NCBI GenBank assembly: GCA_001598975.1
Contig: BBXU01001586.1
Location: 1 to 24,049 of the forward strand
DNA length: 24,049 bases
Source of the DNA: Parachlorella kessleri
Lineage: Eukaryota; Chlorophyta; Trebouxiophyceae; Chlorellales; Chlorellaceae
Direction: 5' to 3'
The notes below the pieces were generated by a model. The model was not told where the DNA came from and did not search any database. It was given only the letters and a program-made list of their open reading frames with translations. Below are positions 1 through 9,539 of this stretch, piece after piece; position 1 is the first letter of the stretch; every line of letters begins with the position of its first letter. The translations under genes were made by a program, and so were the position numbers.

Positions 1-8
1 TGCTGCAG

Positions 9-1530
9 AGTTCTTCAACTGCACCCCCGCCCCGGAGCCTGCACCTGTCAAGGCTGCAGCTTTTGAGGCCAAGCCCATCCCTGAGATTTGCAGCATGTAC
101 AATGCCACTGAGTGCGCCCTGCACACCGCCAACTGCACCCTCTGCAAGAACGCCTTCACGGGCAAGCAGATTTGCTTCAACAGCACCATCGCCGCCAAGC
201 TGCCCCCTCGTGAGTTGACTTCAACTTCAGCGACTGACCCGCACGAATGGGTGCATGCTACAAACATCTTGGCTTGTGTTGCCTTGACCAGATGCCACAT
301 GCACCCTGCCTTGCTACAGCCCAGGCAAGTACCCCTGAGCAGCAGCGAAGCGCTCCGTGCATTGCTGGCTGCGTGTAGACTGCCGCATGGTGCGTGTCCC
401 GGGCAAGGTAGGTAGCTGGTAGATGACAGAGCCACCAACCAGCACACCAGGCCAGAGCGGTAAGGAGGTCACAACCCCAGCTAGCTGATCTGCTGCCAAC
501 AGAGATCTTCACCTGTGGAGCCGAGCCCAAGCATAGCAAGGAGGCGGTTGGCGCCGCTGCCGGGGCAGCCCCCCTGGAAGTGTGCGAGATGTTCACCCCC
601 GCCCAGTGCATGCTGCACGCTGACACCTGCTCCCTGTGCAAGCACAAGTTTGCTGGCACCCAGCTGTGCTTCAGCCCGGCCGTCGCGGCCAAGCTGCCCC
701 CACGTGAGTCGAGACAGCAGCTCCTGTGTGTGGGCGTGGGGGTGTCGGGCAAAGAGGGGCCAACCCCCTTACAACCCAGAGGCTGACAGGACAGCTGATG
801 GCAAAGCGCAGGCGCAACAGTGCCACCTCGCCATCAGCTGCCCTGCCCGCTTGTGACTGTGCAGTTGCTGCGCTGAGCTTGCCCCTGCCGCCGTTTGTGG
901 CTGAGCTGCGCCTGCAGGTGCCCCCTGACTCCCACCACAACCAGCTTGGTGTGTTGCCAACAGAGATCTTTGCGTGCGGAGCGACACCCGCGGCTGACGA
1001 CACCTTCAACAGCCTGGCCTCTGCCACCAGCGACAACCACGACATGTGCTATGTCCAAGACGAGGTCGGCTGTGGGGCCACTTCTGGCTGTGTGTGGTGC
1101 CTGAGCAACAAGGCCCCCTCTGGCTGCTACCTCCAGGACAAGGCCCGCAGGTGCGTAATGTAGTACAGTACATCCATTCCATGTGGCGGTGTACTTTGCC
1201 GCAGTTGGCCCTCTGCTGTCCTGCTGTGTCATGTTCCATCCCGAGTAATCGCATTGCGTATCACCACATACTGAGCACTGTCACCGCACCTGCTGTGCAT
1301 GTCCTGCACGCCAATGATGAAGTGCACGTGGCACAGAGCAGCAGGCTTTGGATGCTTGTGCTTCCAAGGTGGCCTGCTCACGGAAATTGAAGCATGCGCC
1401 TCTGACCGTCCTGCACCGCCTATCACCCTGCAAGCTCTCCACCCCTTGTTGCAGGCTCCCTGGCTCCCTCTTCCAGTGCCAGTTCCCCACCCTGCTGACC
1501 GCCAGTCGCAAACTGCTGGAGCAGGCGTGA
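9..1530 (+). CDS. Cys-rich repeat protein, 3' part of gene (partial)
   Basis: Four exons can be joined: 9-209, 503-703, 964-1150 and 1455-1530 (stop TGA 1528-1530). An acceptor (TGCTGCAG) precedes base 9, so the gene starts upstream of the window. Exons 1 and 2 are both 201 nt, both flanked by phase-1 introns, and encode the same module: start (I/F)F-x-C, a 24-28 residue Ala/Pro-rich linker, then C-x7-C-x6-C-x2-C-x9-C and the ending AAKLPP. Exon 3 carries a diverged copy (C-x7-C-x5-C-x2-C-x8-C, containing GCVWC), and exon 4 a short tail ending LLEQA. The even Cys count per module suggests disulfide-bonded extracellular or wall/vesicle domains; the CxWC spacing faintly recalls PSI-type domains, but I do not recognise the family. 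No membrane segment is visible in this part. Function unknown; the exon structure is well supported. Confidence 0.8.
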
Positions 1531-1753
1531 TCGCAGGCCCTGCAACCCCGACTGTGGACCTGGAGGCTTAATTTCAACATCAACACTCAATACAAGCCCA
1601 ACTGGCTATGAGAACTCTCTTCCGAACCTTGAACAGAACCCCTTTTGTCAGCCTCTGCTTGTGATGCTTTGTGTTTGTTGATCTCCCTGCCTTGTGGCCG
1701 TTGCAGCCAAGTTACGCCAATAAAACAAGTATTTGAGCTCTACGTAGGCCACA

Positions 1754-1758
1754 TGTAA
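1754..1758 (+). terminator. Poly(A) signal TGTAA of the Cys-repeat gene
   Basis: TGTAA is the usual chlorophyte polyadenylation signal. It lies about 225 nt after the stop codon at 1528-1530, giving a 3' UTR of ordinary algal length. Cleavage is expected 10-20 nt further on. Confidence 0.6.
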
Positions 1759-1774
1759 CGCCCCCTTTACCATA

Positions 1775-2423
1775 TGAGAATATACTCAGCTGAGAGCAGG
1801 CAAAAGAACTCAGAGTTCAGGCAAGCCCAGGGCATGCCTTGCATCCAGCCCTGTTCCCTGTTCAACAGTCGCACCCCTCCCATCTGTTCGCGTGGCCTGC
1901 CCCGGGCCTCCAGAACATATAGTAAGCTGAGCTTCACGGACAGGTGCCAGTCACAGGGGCACTCAAGTAGTTCTAGCACCCTTCAATAAACAAAACACAG
2001 AGGTAACACGTGCATCAAGGCATTTTCACCGCCACTCTGCTGCTATGCCCCATGTCTTTCATCTACCACAATAACTTCACCATTCCTAGGCATCCTGCAA
2101 CCCTCTACTTTCACTGCGCGCCCCCTGGCCCACAGATTGCGCCACTAGCTGCCGTCACAGATGCCCCTCCAAGGCAAGGTCCTTCCATGTGCTATAGCAA
2201 GGTGAGGTGGAAGGCGTATCACAAGTTTCACACTCTACAGGCCCATACTCCCTACTTCCCCTGCCACCCATCATTCAACGAGGCTTGCCCTGATCTGACC
2301 CTGCACAACAACCGACCTGGTTGATGGCACAGGGGTACTGCAAGGCACACACCCGCTTCCCATAGCATCAACTATGATCAAATGAGCACACCAGGCACGG
2401 CGAAGCTGCCGCTGGCCGTGCCA
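1775..2423. other. Convergent intergenic region, no gene seen
   Basis: This stretch lies between the 3' end of the plus-strand Cys-repeat gene and the 3' end of the minus-strand lipase. Open frames here (for example 2010-2324 on plus) have no splice logic or recognisable protein. It presumably holds the lipase 3' UTR; no minus-strand TGTAA was found, so the lipase poly(A) site is unassigned. Confidence 0.5.
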
Positions 2424-5400
2424 TTACGGGTATGCTGCCTGTTGCTGTTGCTGGCTCCTCCTGGCTAGTGACGCTGCTGCGGCTCTAAGCTCTTGGGCAT
2501 AGCTACCATGGTGGTGGTCCATCAATGCCTGCAAGCGTGCAATGAAAAGTCAGGCCATACAAACGGTAAGGATACACTCCGGGGTCCTTGGCGGGCGGGT
2601 GACACCCTTACATGAGGGGCTTGGTATTTGCTGCATGGTGCCTGCTCTAACACACCCACACAGCCGTGTCTCTGAGCAGCAGGCCTAGCTGCTCGTGGTT
2701 CTTCCCACAACCTCACAATACTACCGGCTCGGCCTTCCACTACTGCAATGGAGTCCCACAAGCGAGTCTTGCAGGAAGTGGCCCCGCCCTTAGCAAGCTG
2801 GGCGCAGACCGGCACGCTGGACGGCCCGTGCTCTTGTCCCCGACCAACCCCTTTTGCACTTTTACCATCGCAAGCTGCACATATGCCCATGGCAGATAAG
2901 ATGGAGGTAGGCAGCCGGGCTGGGCGCCCACCTGAGCCAGCCGCATGGGCTGCGCCCTCAGCGCCTCCACGTCCAGCTTCAGATGCTCCTGGATCTGGTC
3001 CCCGCTCAGCGGCAGCACGCTGTGCCCGCCCCCCTCCTGCCCCAGCCAGCGTATGAGGTACACCGGGCCCACCGTGTGGTACAGGAAGCGCGAGGTGGAC
3101 AGCACGGCACCCGGGCCCAGCAGCCGCTCGCGCAGCTCCAGCAGGCTCCTGCACGGGTATCTCAGGGGTATCTTTAAAGGCATCGGTACTTTCTTTCCCA
3201 GCTCGGAGGTTGGGTACGACAAACAGAGGGATGCAGAGGCAGATGGCAGGGATGAAACAGCGGCTGCTTGCTGCGCGGGAGTTGGGGTGCTGGGCTGTCA
3301 GGTGCAGGTGTGTGCTGGCGCATGATGGAAAGGGCTGCTCTCTTGGCAGGCGGTGGCAAGCTTGTCGGGATACACAGACTGAGGGTATGTAAGCAGGCTA
3401 GCAGCGCAGGAATAAGCCCACGCCAAGCGACCCGCTTCCTGGTAGCGAGCAGCACCCCCAGGCCCACGCACTTGACCGGCATCCAGGCTTTCAGGGCTTC
3501 AAAGGTGGGGTCCACCGAGAGCAGCGCCCGTGGCACTGGGTCGTTGTCCAGCACATAGTTCCGCACGCTGCTGGGTGCCATCCCCAGCGCCTGCAAGCCA
3601 AGCATTCTGCAATCCACCCTTGCCAGACATGCCCAAGCGTGACAAAGGCATCTGTGGCCCCGCTGCAACCCTTACTCCCCCATACCACGAGAGCTCTCAC
3701 TGCGGCAACCTTCACTGAGCCGCATGCTGCCAAACTCCCCGCACACTTTCCCGGCCTGCATTCCACAGTTATAGAGGGTCACGGTTCAGGACCCCTCCCC
3801 CACCACCACCAACCCACACCCACGCACGCAAAACACAGACTCGGACACGCAAGCGCGTGCAAACACACCGCCATGCCTGCCACCAACCCACCCACCCACC
3901 CACCCAACCCAACCACCAGCAGCCCGCGCACCTCCAGTATGGCGTCCCCGTCCTCCCCCCGCCTCAGCGACAGCACCGGCGGCGACCCAAAGGTGGTGGC
4001 GGTCATGCGCTGCCCCGGCATGCCCAGCCGCAGGTGCGACATGACCGTCAGCAGCAGCGACAGGGAGCCGCCAAGCGAGTGGCCGGCAAAGTGCACATCG
4101 CCGGGGGCGCGGGCAATGAAGGCCTCCAAGTCCTGCCAGAGGTCTGTGGCCATCTCCGCAACGCCGCTGCAGCAGGCAGGCAGGAGGATGGCTGGGTCAG
4201 GAGCGCTGTCGCAAGGGGGGTGGGGCCGGGGCAGAGGGAGGGCAGTGTTCACAGAGGGAGGGTGGTACAGGGCTGTGTTGCATCTACGGAACACCAGGAT
4301 ACCTCAAGCTCACATGCCATGCTGCATGAGGATAGCGCTGGGCAGGCTTGTGCATGCCCTGCCACCCTGCACCCAGACCTTTCCCGACCGTGCCACGCAC
4401 CTGTGTGCGACCAGCGCCCCCGCCGGCCTGGTGAACTGTTCCTGGAAAGGTGTGGGCCAGCAGCGCACCAAGTCCGACCACAGCTTGGTCCTATCAGATC
4501 CGGCGCTGGACCAGGACACACCCCGCATGAACACGTACCGCCCCGGCTGCGGGGGCGCGGCCTGGGCCACAGTCCTGGAGGACCCATTGCGCACAGCCCC
4601 GGCTGCTGCCCATTCTGATGTTGCTGCAGCTGCTCCGCCGCCGCTGCTCCTGGCAGTTGGCAGGGCTTGGCCTGTGGCTGCACTATCGGGTGCCGCGCCT
4701 GCTGCAGAAGGCGTGACGGCTTCCCCTCCCGGTGACCCTGGGATGCGGTCCGCAACGTACCACCTGTACAGTGAAGAGCTTTGTGTCGTACCTGGGGTTA
4801 TTCCTTCAGCCTACGACACCATGAAGAAGAGGAGGAGGTGCTGCAGGGACAGGGCCAGTGCTACTCAACGCCGCGTGGCACAAGAGCATGACATGCCCAA
4901 GCACACCCATCCACCGACAGACAGTTCCACGGGCCAGAGCCTAGGGACAGACCTGGTGAAATGTGTGCGGCCTTCTGCAACGAGTGTCAGGCCCAGGGTT
5001 TCCAGCTTGGGCTGCAGCTGGGGTGGCGGCAGGTAGCACAGCCCGCTCAGGTGTGCTAGGTTGGCGTCCCTCTGCAGCTGGTCCGCCTCAACAGTTGGTG
5101 GCAGCGTAGACAGCAAAGCGCGTGGCGCAAGGCTGTGTCGTACGCGGGTAGAGACGGTGGGAAGGGGACAGGTTCTGGGAAGCCCGGTGGACAGCCCCAG
5201 CCTCCATAGCCTTGCTGTGAGGGGAAGTGAGGGGAGGGTGCAGGCAAGTCACAACGCAAGGCCAGTTCAGAGTGCCCCCCAGATGGCATACACGCGCGAT
5301 CATCCTTACGCAACTACACAGTTTTGGGTGCTCGGTGCTCCTTGCCTTTGATCATACACGCAGCAGGCCAACTGGTTTCGCTAGCTGTTCCGACACCCGT

Positions 5401-5643
5401 CTGCAAGTCAGTCCGGACCAGGAGGTAATGGGACAGGCCAATCTACCCTACTGCATTCTTGCAACTATTCAACTGGAGGCATGGACAACAGGAAGCCAGG
5501 CTTACGGGTAGGGCGCTTAGCACACCCAGCAGCTGGGGCGCAGGCAGATAAGGTTGATGTGGACTCCAGTCAGGAAAATTGGTTCCAGGGCTTGCCACAG
5601 GATGACGGGGTAGTACCCGCAAGACATGTGGAGCAGACCTCAT
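2424..5643 (-). CDS. Class 3 lipase (alpha/beta hydrolase), plastid-lipase-like
   Basis: Minus-strand exons in order: 5506-5643 (tentative first exon, ATG 5641-5643), 4953-5071, 4401-4763, 3932-4166, 3472-3590, 2932-3148, 2424-2528 (stop TAA). All phases agree, giving about 431 aa. Family hallmarks: RDANLAHLSGLCYL near the N-terminus, RWYVAD before the core, nucleophile elbow GHSLGGS (Ser in exon 3932-4166), TFGSPP, the acid motif NDPVPR with the catalytic Asp, and a C-terminal MDHHHGSY that supplies the His. This is a complete Ser-Asp-His triad for acyl-ester hydrolysis of glycerolipids. The overall pattern resembles plant and algal plastid lipases (PLIP/PGD1 type); substrate and plastid location are inference. 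Exon 4401-4763 holds a roughly 45-residue Ala/Gly-rich insert. The start is uncertain: exon 2 could instead begin near 5214 at a pyrimidine-rich acceptor, with other upstream exons. Donor 4952 (GTCTGT) is weak. Confidence 0.85.
3792..3910 (-). repeat. G-rich (GGGT)n tract in lipase intron
   Basis: Within the intron 3591-3931, the minus (sense) strand has six GGG runs separated by 1-2 nt at 3887-3910, starting about 21 nt behind the 5' splice site (donor at 3931). A second G-rich patch lies at 3792-3820. Both fit the G-quadruplex pattern. Confidence 0.7.
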
Positions 5644-6034
5644 CTATGGAGGTTGCTTCCTTGGTGGCCTTGAGGGTGGTCTAGCGAGTATGTGCTGTGG
5701 CAGGCACCTATCCAGCGCCCCCTCCCTAGTGCCCAGAAAAACCTACAGGTTTCCCTCCCATGCTTTTGGCACTGCAAGTCTGAGGTGAATGAAAGCAAGG
5801 ATATTAGAATAGACTGAGGATACCGCCATAGGGAATGCAACAGCAACCCGCTCCCCATGGCGGTGCTCGCCAAAAGGTACCTTGTAGAGACACAAAGACA
5901 GGTAGCCGGGTGTCCCTGGGTGGTATACAAGTATGGATGGACGGTGGCAAGAGATGGGGCACTGTGCACAGAATGATTATAATGGACATGCAAGCTCAGC
6001 TCTTGTCTGACAGCGTAGTCAGAAGTTGCGGTCA
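5644..6034. other. Spacer between cyclin H 3' end and lipase 5' end
   Basis: About 390 bases separate the cyclin H poly(A) signal from the proposed lipase ATG. I see no coding exon with supporting homology here. The region must contain the lipase promoter and possibly an untranslated first exon; no clear TATA element was recognised. Confidence 0.4.
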
Positions 6035-6039
6035 TTACA
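6035..6039 (-). terminator. Poly(A) signal TGTAA of cyclin H
   Basis: Plus strand reads TTACA, so the minus transcript reads TGTAA, only 44 nt after the cyclin H stop codon (6083-6085). This would be an unusually short 3' UTR for an alga. Confidence 0.5.
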
Positions 6040-6082
6040 TTGCCACCGCGGAAAACAACAAAAGCGCACCACTCGCGCTGTT

Positions 6083-9000
6083 TTAGAAAGGCTCTGATGG
6101 TCTTGCCCGCTTTGCAGGCGGCTGGGCCCCTGTGGTTGCACCATCCTGCTCCTGCTGGCCGGGCAGGGCCTGCTGGACGGGTACTAGTCCCAGTGCGGCT
6201 TCCTGCTGCTGCTTCATTTCTCTCAACTTCTCGGCCTGCACGGCGCCCAGCCAGGGACAGCAACGCGTGCAATGTCTACCCACAAACCCATAGATTTCAG
6301 AGTATCCCAACTACTACCGCAGCTGCGCCCCAATCCCACTCACTGCTGCATGCGAGACAGCTGTGGTCAAGGCTGCATCCTGCGGGGTGCCCTGGTCACT
6401 TCGCAAGGCCGGTGCACACCAGGCCTCCAAATCAAGCACCCAAGCAACGGCAACCAGAGGAGGTTTCACACACAGAACAAAGCACATGCAGCAGCTTTGC
6501 GGCAGCCACCCTGTGTTGTGGCGACACCGCACCTTGCGCTGCTGCTTCTCTGCTCGCGCCTTGGCTTTCTCAGCTGCAGCCTTCTTGGCCGCACCCGCAT
6601 TGAGACTACGGCAGGCCTTGAGGCGGGCATAGATCTCATCGAACTGCACCAGGCCACCGTAGCCTTCCTCTGCTCAGGTTCATATCACAACGTATAAAAG
6701 TCTGCGGACTTCACACGCAGATGCCACCCGCCACCATCCCACACTCCGCATGACCCAAGCGCACCAAGCTGGGAGATAAACACATCAGGAACCCCTTGTC
6801 CGCACCCCCTCCCTCCCCCGTTCCCGCGTATGTACAGCAACTCCCCTCATCCACGTCCACATAACAACCAAATAACCTCTTTCTCTTGGATGACTACACA
6901 CTGCTGCTAACACTTCTGTACTGCAGCAAAACACGGTGAGGGGTGTTGCTCACTGACCTGCTCTTTTTCAACTTTCTTGCTCCCCTCCGCCCCTAGCACA
7001 TCCAAAGCCGCTAGCACCTGTTGCAGTTGCTGCGTTTGTTGCTGCATGTCGTCCTCGCTGCTGCTGTCCCCATTGCTGCCTGCTGCTGCCTGCCGTGCGA
7101 CTCTATCCACTACCTTTCGAAGCCGCACTCCAACCTGCGTCACACAGGAGGCCTGGGGAGTGGGCATTACCCCGTGAGAACCCTCCGATCTCGTGCACTC
7201 GCCAACGAATGTTGGGTGGCCTGTTTCCCAAACAGCTCCTCTGCTTGGGTATCATTTCATTGCCAACACTATGTGCATCTAAACAGAGTATGTTTTTATG
7301 CTTCACAGAGCAGAGCCCTTCCTCCATGCACGCTGCCCAAAGGTACCAGGACCGGAGCCTCCATCAGATCTCACACCAGCCCCTCACCCAACCCACCTTG
7401 CTGAAGCCACTTCTGCAGGCAGCCAGCGCCAGCTGCCCTGGCGTGTACAGCAGCGGCGCGTCTGTGAGCATTAAAGCATCAGCTGCAAGGTAGGCATAAG
7501 TCCTGGCCTTGGCCATCTGCTCATCTGTCAATGGCAGTAGCCCCTCGTCCACACTGCTGGGATCCACCGGGTAGCCCCCGGGTGCGCGACTGGTGCTGCT
7601 GCCTGTCATACCATTAACGCCGGCGGCTCGCCGGCAGGCAGCAATGTCCTGCAAGCCAACATAAGGCAGCGGTGCAGCGGCTACGATGCTTACTCACCAG
7701 GGGGCATTAGACTCATTGTTTCAAGGTGCGGTATCAAAGCAACCCACCCAACTGCGCTTGCAGCTGGCTGCTGCTATCATGCTTGATGTTATGCGGCCGT
7801 TGTCCTTCACTCATCCTTCAGTTTCAGACTGCAGTGCCTGCCTTAAGCACCGCATGCTACAGCCATTAGCACCAGCAGCCACCACAACAGCGCGGCTAAT
7901 GGCTGACCTCCAGCAGGCCCTCTATAGCTCGGTAGGGCGTGAAGACAATGAAGTCAAAGTTGAGCCCCTCCAGTAGCAGCAACTCGTACTTGAGCAAGAT
8001 GTCCTGGTGCGCATTGGTGCGCTTCTCTAGCTCGGCGGCAGATCTGTAGCAGTCCTCTATCTGCAGCCGGGGCGGCAATATCACAGCATGAAAGCTGCCA
8101 AAGCACAAGTAGGAGAGGAGTCCAACACCACAGCACAGTGCATGAAGCCTGTAACTGCAGCCAAGGGGATCTCAAGATGAGGCCGCACCATAGTCTGGTC
8201 CATCAACATTTGTCAAGCTCAACCACCTGCGAGCGGTCTCTGATCCCGCCGGCATGTCCAGCCAACCACAAGCATCCACCCACCTTGCAGGCCAGGTACA
8301 TGCATGTAACGGCCATGTACTGGGGGTCGTGGTCCAGCGTGCTGTGGCTCAGGTAGAAGCGCTTCAGGTACTGTAGAGCCGTGCCCAGCACCTTGCGGGG
8401 AAGCGGGATCTCTTGGCACATGCTCTGAACCTGGGCCTCACAAAACTTCACCAGCTGCAGCTCCTCATGCACAGCCGGGAACTGAGACAGCGCCAGTCGG
8501 CTCCCTGCACACGCAGCTGCGGTCGCGGTAGACGTAGTGGCTTGCGTCCAAGGCTTTGGTGCTGCTGGTGCTGGTGCGGCTCTGATGTGCAAACTGCCGC
8601 CTTTGAGTTCAACCCACTGGCAGCTGGCAACTTCACAGTCAGAGTGCCAAAACAAGTCCATTTCCGGAATACAAATGAATGAATTCTGCCTGCTTTTTGA
8701 CGCAGCTGGCACCCGCCACACTGCTGTCTGACCTCTTCCTGTCACGTGCATGTCCATCTTAATTGAATGAAGGTGGTTTCTCGCAAACAAGGGTAACCCA
8801 TTGAGCACCCCCACAGGACCTCACCCTTACCAGCCGAGGTTTCAGAGTCTACGTCAGCGGCCGAGGCATCTGCTGCCGCCTGCAGGCCAGGGGCCCCTGA
8901 TAAACAAACTGTGCCCGTCCTCTCCTCTTCTACTTGGTGGGCACCTCACCTTTGCTATGACATCCAAACTTTTCTGCCTGTTCTCATGGCGGAGCTCTGC

Positions 9001-9145
9001 CTGCAGGTAGTACCCTCCTTGTAGTTCTAGTCTGGAGCAGGGTCCTGCAGGCGGTCTCGAGTACGGCCTCACATCACGTGGCACCTACCAGTTTCTCGGG
9101 TGTGAACAGCCATCTGCGACGTTGTGTAGACTCGCGGAAGTTCAT
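6083..9145 (-). CDS. CCNH: Cyclin H (CDK-activating kinase / TFIIH subunit)
   Basis: Nine minus-strand exons, all in phase: 9089-9145 (ATG 9143-9145), 8950-9000, 8831-8879, 8284-8504, 7908-8060, 7397-7648, 6958-7134, 6533-6667, 6083-6235 (stop). The product is 415 aa. Diagnostic stretches are the N-terminal STQRRRWLFTPEKLAELR, first cyclin fold LGTALQYLKRFYLSHS...MAVTCMYLACK, then IEDCYRSAAEL, YELLLLEGLNFDFIVFTPYR, and second fold ADALMLTDAPLLYTPGQLALAA. Cyclin H partners CDK7/CDKD and MAT1 to phosphorylate CDK T-loops and, within TFIIH, the RNA polymerase II C-terminal domain; nuclear. The protein is longer than the human one (about 320 aa): an acidic/Gln-rich segment (SSSEDDMQQQTQQLQQ) and a Lys/Ala-rich coiled stretch extend the C-terminus, which ends in PPAKRARPSEPF, a possible nuclear signal. 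Exon 6533-6667 could begin a few bases either side. Downstream lies the co-oriented lipase. Confidence 0.95.
6805..6825 (-). other. Four-run G tract in a cyclin H intron
   Basis: In the intron 6668-6957 the sense strand carries G3, G5, G3 and G5 runs separated by 1-3 nt (plus-strand C runs at 6805-6809, 6811-6813, 6815-6819, 6823-6825). This matches a canonical G-quadruplex pattern. Confidence 0.6.
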
Positions 9146-9539
9146 TGCAAGCTACAAGGCGGACCTTGATCACCCCAGCCGGTTTGCACTTGATGCTTGT
9201 CTGAGAGAGCTATTTAAAAAGGTAAGAATGACTAGACGCCGCGTTTCTCCTGTCATTTCAAAACATCTCGCTTCGTGTAGAATCAGATCCCATTTGAGAT
9301 GCCCAGCATACTCAGCCAAAGCTACTGACTGCGCCATGCTCTCATGCCTGTTGCTTGCACTGCCGTTGCATCGGGCAGGCGTCCCAGAGAGTGTTATTTG
9401 GGCTTCGCAACCAAATCCTTTCCAAACTTGCCGCTGGTACGCCTAGCAGTACGCTGGGTGTACAGCCTCAGCCATGCTAAGCACAGCGTCATGAAGGCAC
9501 CCCCTGCGCCACCAGCAACCCTGTGGTTCGTGGCAGCTT
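9146..9539. other. Spacer between SNRNP40 stop and cyclin H start
   Basis: This 394-base spacer separates two co-oriented minus genes. No minus-strand TGTAA occurs anywhere in it, so the SNRNP40 poly(A) site is not visible. It contains the 5' UTR and any promoter of cyclin H. No coding exon is recognised. Confidence 0.5.
9211..9220 (-). promoter_or_regulatory. AT-rich TATA-like element upstream of cyclin H
   Basis: The minus strand reads TTTTTAAATA 66-75 nt upstream of the cyclin H ATG, a rare AT-rich patch in GC-rich surroundings. Position is compatible with a core promoter element, but this is a pattern match only. Confidence 0.25.

Noticed and set aside
3639..5036. Long plus-strand open frame (465 codons) opposite the lipase
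   Set aside because: It runs straight through lipase exons and introns, including the CCCA repeat, and its translation is low-complexity Pro/Thr/His-rich. The minus strand has a phase-perfect lipase with catalytic motifs.
5640..6272. 210-codon minus-strand open frame
   Set aside because: It overlaps the last cyclin H exon in another frame and runs through the cyclin H 3' UTR; composition-driven.
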